Positions 36,217 to 38,604 of a DNA stretch of 38,604 bases are shown piece after piece. Numbering within the stretch: position 1 is the stretch's first letter; every line of letters starts with the position of its first letter. The notes under the pieces were generated by a model. That model made no database searches. It was not told the origin of the DNA and saw only the letters and a program-made list of their open reading frames with translations. The stretch is from Desulfobacteraceae bacterium (lineage in GTDB: Bacteria; Desulfobacterota; Desulfobacteria; Desulfobacterales; Desulfosarcinaceae). The DNA lies in assembly GCA_003599575.1 (NCBI GenBank), contig QZKV01000150.1, positions 1-38,604 of the forward strand, in the 5' to 3' direction. The position numbers and the translations under genes are program-made.

Positions 36217-37584
36217 ATGGAAAACGCGGACAGCACGGCCAATCTATCCAAACCCCGTGAAACACTTTCAGTATTCGATGCGGTGACCATTATCGTGGGC
36301 GTGGTGGTGGGCGCCGGCATTTTCAAAACCCCGGCCATTGTTGCCGCAAGCGCCACCGGGAAATGGACGCTCCTGTTGATCTGGCTGGCAGGGGGCGCGA
36401 TCTCGCTGGCCGGCGCCCTGTGCTATGCGGAGCTGTCCTCTGCCTATCCTCACGCCGGCGGTGACTACACCTACCTGTACCGCGCCTTCGGACGGGTTCC
36501 GGCCTTCCTGCTGGCATGGGCGCGCCTAACGGTCATCCAAACCGGCTCCATCGCCATGATCGCTTTTCTGGTGGGTGATTACGCCTCGGAGCTGATTCGC
36601 CTCGGCCGTTTTTCCTCTTCATATTATGCGGGCTTGGCCATCCTGGTATTGACCGGGATCAATGCGGCCGGAATTGAGCAGGGAAGATCGGCCCAGAGAA
36701 TCCTTATGGGCGCGATCATTCTGGGGCTCCTGTTCGTTACCGTCGTGGGGCTCACCACCGATGCGCCTGCGCCCGCTTTTCCCCAGCCGCCTGCCGGCGG
36801 CAGGCAAGCCCTGGGCAAAGCCATGATCTTCGTCCTGCTCACCTACGGCGGCTGGAACGAGGCCGCGTACCTATCCGGCGAGGTCCGCCAGGCCCGCCGA
36901 AATATGGCCCGCGTCCTGCTTTACAGCATCGGCTTGATCACCGCGATCTATGTTCTTATCAACATGGCCCTTGTAAAGGGAATGGGGCTTGCCGCGATGA
37001 CCGGCTCGGAAGCAGTCGCAGCCGACTTGATGCGCCGCGATCTGGGCGAAAACGGCGCCCGGTTCATCAGCATTCTTGTCTTCCTGGTCGCCCTCAGCAC
37101 GATGAACGGGATGATCATCACCGGAGCGCGCACCAGCTATGCCATGGGACGGGATTTTTCGTTTTTCAGATTTCTTGGAAAATGGGGGCGCCGGAGAAAC
37201 ACACCGGTGAACGCCATGCTTTTCCAGGGGGCGATCGCCCTGGCCCTGGTTTTAATGGGAACTCTGGGCCGCAGCGGTTTCGTCATGATGGTAGAATATA
37301 CGGCGCCGGTTTTCTGGCTGTTTCTTTTGCTGGCGGCACTCTCGATTTTTATCCTGCGATTCAAGGATCCCGGTGCCACTCGATTTTTTCCGGTGCCCTT
37401 CTATCCGCTCACACCGTTTTTATTCAGTGCAGCATGCATTTATATGCTGCACGCCAGTCTGGTCCACAGCGGGAAGGGCGCACTCGTGGGGGTGGGCGTC
37501 CTTCTGGCCGGCCTTTGCCTGTCGATCCTGCCGGATAGACATCAAAAAAGGGATGAAAAACATTTCAGAAAGGTAAATCCATGA
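36217..37584 (+). CDS. APC-family amino acid permease
   Basis: The 455-residue protein has about 12 transmembrane helices and the APC signature: SVFDAVTIIVGVVVGAGIF in helix 1 with the unwound GAGIF, CYAELSSAYPHAGGDYTYLY, and TYGGWNEAAYLSGEVRQARR in helix 6. It is an inner-membrane amino acid or polyamine importer or exchanger; the substrate is not predictable. The start is ATG 36217 (AGG five bases upstream); GTG 36211 is in frame and adds two residues. The last codons overlap the start of the methyltransferase by four bases (ATGA), so the two are translationally coupled. Confidence 0.9.
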   Translation: MENADSTANLSKPRETLSVFDAVTIIVGVVVGAGIFKTPAIVAASATGKWTLLLIWLAGGAISLAGALCYAELSSAYPHAGGDYTYLYRAFGRVPAFLLAWARLTVIQTGSIAMIAFLVGDYASELIRLGRFSSSYYAGLAILVLTGINAAGIEQGRSAQRILMGAIILGLLFVTVVGLTTDAPAPAFPQPPAGGRQALGKAMIFVLLTYGGWNEAAYLSGEVRQARRNMARVLLYSIGLITAIYVLINMALVKGMGLAAMTGSEAVAADLMRRDLGENGARFISILVFLVALSTMNGMIITGARTSYAMGRDFSFFRFLGKWGRRRNTPVNAMLFQGAIALALVLMGTLGRSGFVMMVEYTAPVFWLFLLLAALSIFILRFKDPGATRFFPVPFYPLTPFLFSAACIYMLHASLVHSGKGALVGVGVLLAGLCLSILPDRHQKRDEKHFRKVNP

Positions 37585-38486
37585 AGATCGCAGCGATGCA
37601 TTGCCTGGCCGTGGCCCTTGTCTTGTGGAACTGTTCCGGAAAGTGGGTGGACGGCCGTATCGAGGATCCGATTCAACCTGAGGTAACAGGCGGGGCCAAA
37701 GCGCCGGATGTGCCCTATCTGCCGACGCCCATGAACGCGGTGGCGCAGATGCTGGATATGGCCGAAGTCACTCGGGAGGATGTGATTTATGATCTTGGCT
37801 GCGGTGACGGCCGAATCGTCATCACCGCCGCCAAGGAAAGGCAAGCCCGCGGGGTGGGCATCGATATCAGCCCCGATCGTATCCGCGAAAGCCGGATCAA
37901 TGCGCAGCACGCCGGTGTCGCCGACCGGGTGCGGTTTCTGGAGCAGGACCTCTTTACCAGCGATTTCAGCGACGCCAGCGTGGTCGCGATTTATTTGACG
38001 CCCGCGCTCAATATCAGGCTGCGGCCGAAGATATTAAACGAACTGAAGCCCGGCACGAGAATCGTATCGCACAAATTCGGCATGGGGGAGTGGAAGCCGG
38101 ATCAATCGGCATCGGTCGAGGGGCGCGACATCTATTTCTGGATCGTTCCGGCCAATGTGAGCGGGACCTGGGAGTGGACCGCGGCCGGCCTGGAGGGAAA
38201 GGGAAGCCACCGCTTGGAGCTGACGCAGACATTCCAAAAAGTGGAGGGGATCTTGGTTGCCCAATCCGAATCGAACCCGATCACAGAAACCAGGCTGGTG
38301 GGGGATCGGCTGCAATTTACGGTGCCGCGAAAGGTCGATGGCCGCTACATGCCGGTGCGTTATGAAGGTCGCGTGCAAGGCGATTCCATGGCAGTCCGGC
38401 GCATAGCGGTTGCTGTAGAAAATGGCCCGGCAAGCTGGCAAGCCCGGCGAAATCCAGCCACCATGACCCCATGGACGGCTCGCTAA
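37581..38486 (+). CDS. Exported SAM-dependent methyltransferase-like protein
   Basis: The 301-residue protein starts with an apparent signal sequence (MKIAAMHCLAVALVLWNCSG; possibly a weak lipobox at Cys18). A class I methyltransferase domain follows (about 48-195): motif I DVIYDLGCGDGRIVITAA, acidic GVGIDISPDRIRESR, then RVRFLEQDLF and TRIVSHKFGMGEWKPD. The C-terminal part (about 200-290) is a beta-rich extension with alternating Leu-Thr strands, not seen in simple enzymes. Similar proteins with signal peptides occur in several phyla, and no function is established. It overlaps the permease gene by four bases. The presence of a SAM site behind an export signal is unexplained. Confidence 0.85.
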   Translation: MKIAAMHCLAVALVLWNCSGKWVDGRIEDPIQPEVTGGAKAPDVPYLPTPMNAVAQMLDMAEVTREDVIYDLGCGDGRIVITAAKERQARGVGIDISPDRIRESRINAQHAGVADRVRFLEQDLFTSDFSDASVVAIYLTPALNIRLRPKILNELKPGTRIVSHKFGMGEWKPDQSASVEGRDIYFWIVPANVSGTWEWTAAGLEGKGSHRLELTQTFQKVEGILVAQSESNPITETRLVGDRLQFTVPRKVDGRYMPVRYEGRVQGDSMAVRRIAVAVENGPASWQARRNPATMTPWTAR

Positions 38487-38503
38487 AAGAAGCCGTCACC
38501 GGA

Positions 38504-38604
38504 TCATCCCTCGGCGACATCCTTTTCAGGAAAATAGGGTTCAATGACGGGACGGGGCTCACTGAGAATCTTTTTTATCCGTAACAGCAGCATTTCCTGA
38601 ACGT
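38504..38604 (-). CDS. Possible C-terminal end of a minus-strand gene, truncated by the window edge
   Basis: On the minus strand a frame is open from the window edge to TGA at 38506-38504. It encodes 32 residues starting VQEMLLLRIKKILSEP and ending FPEKDVAEG. The helix-like, charged composition and convergent placement behind the methyltransferase look gene-like, but the piece is too short to identify. Confidence 0.4.
   Translation of the reverse strand, partial: VQEMLLLRIKKILSEPRPVIEPYFPEKDVAEG

Overview
The window looks like a chromosomal segment of a Gram-negative, GC-rich bacterium, most plausibly an anaerobic deltaproteobacterium (Desulfobacterota, Desulfobacteraceae/Desulfosarcina-like). 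The outer-membrane gene lptE, the order leuS-lptE, yajC-secD-secF and dprA-topA, an FrhB-type iron-sulfur flavoprotein, several multi-PAS kinases, and a paired acetyl-/propionyl-CoA synthetase locus with a DUF4212/SSS transporter all fit. This placement is an inference from gene content. No rRNA, tRNA, CRISPR array, insertion sequence or prophage was seen.

Layout. Bases 1-13.2 kb are housekeeping: the start of murJ (minus), rpsT (plus, with promoter and terminator), lptE and leuS (minus, one operon), rng (plus), yajC-secD-secF, then dprA and topA. Bases 13.3-23.1 kb hold a beta-propeller lipoprotein, a 1017-residue hybrid kinase with five PAS domains, an FrhB-like protein on the minus strand, an alpha/beta hydrolase coupled to a NUDIX hydrolase, and a second multi-PAS kinase of the NarX/DegS type. 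Bases 23.7-35.2 kb are a short-chain fatty-acid module: acs, prpE, DUF4212, an SSS symporter, a cNMP/CBS/DUF294 protein, a receiver-only response regulator, and a membrane-anchored kinase-like protein fused to a DEDDh exonuclease. Bases 35.3-38.6 kb hold a lower-GC Nim-like flavin protein (minus), an amino-acid permease overlapping an exported methyltransferase, and the last codons of a possible minus-strand gene.

How the genes work together. The symporter with its small DUF4212 partner probably imports acetate or a related monocarboxylate, and the two synthetases activate acetate and propionate to the CoA thioesters. The DUF294 protein, receiver and kinase-like exonuclease follow on the same strand with short gaps and are candidates for a regulatory arm of that uptake system. 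The two large kinases elsewhere have no adjacent output regulator.

The most unusual signals are: (1) the kinase-like scaffold carrying an intact DEDDh exonuclease, coupled to a receiver; (2) a dispersed family of intergenic six-base-periodic, alternating purine-pyrimidine repeats (GTACGAG/GTACGCG type), some forming long hairpins; (3) two degenerate cNMP domains in tandem in the DUF294 protein; (4) an internal duplication of a PAS pair in the hybrid kinase; (5) a methyltransferase with an export signal.
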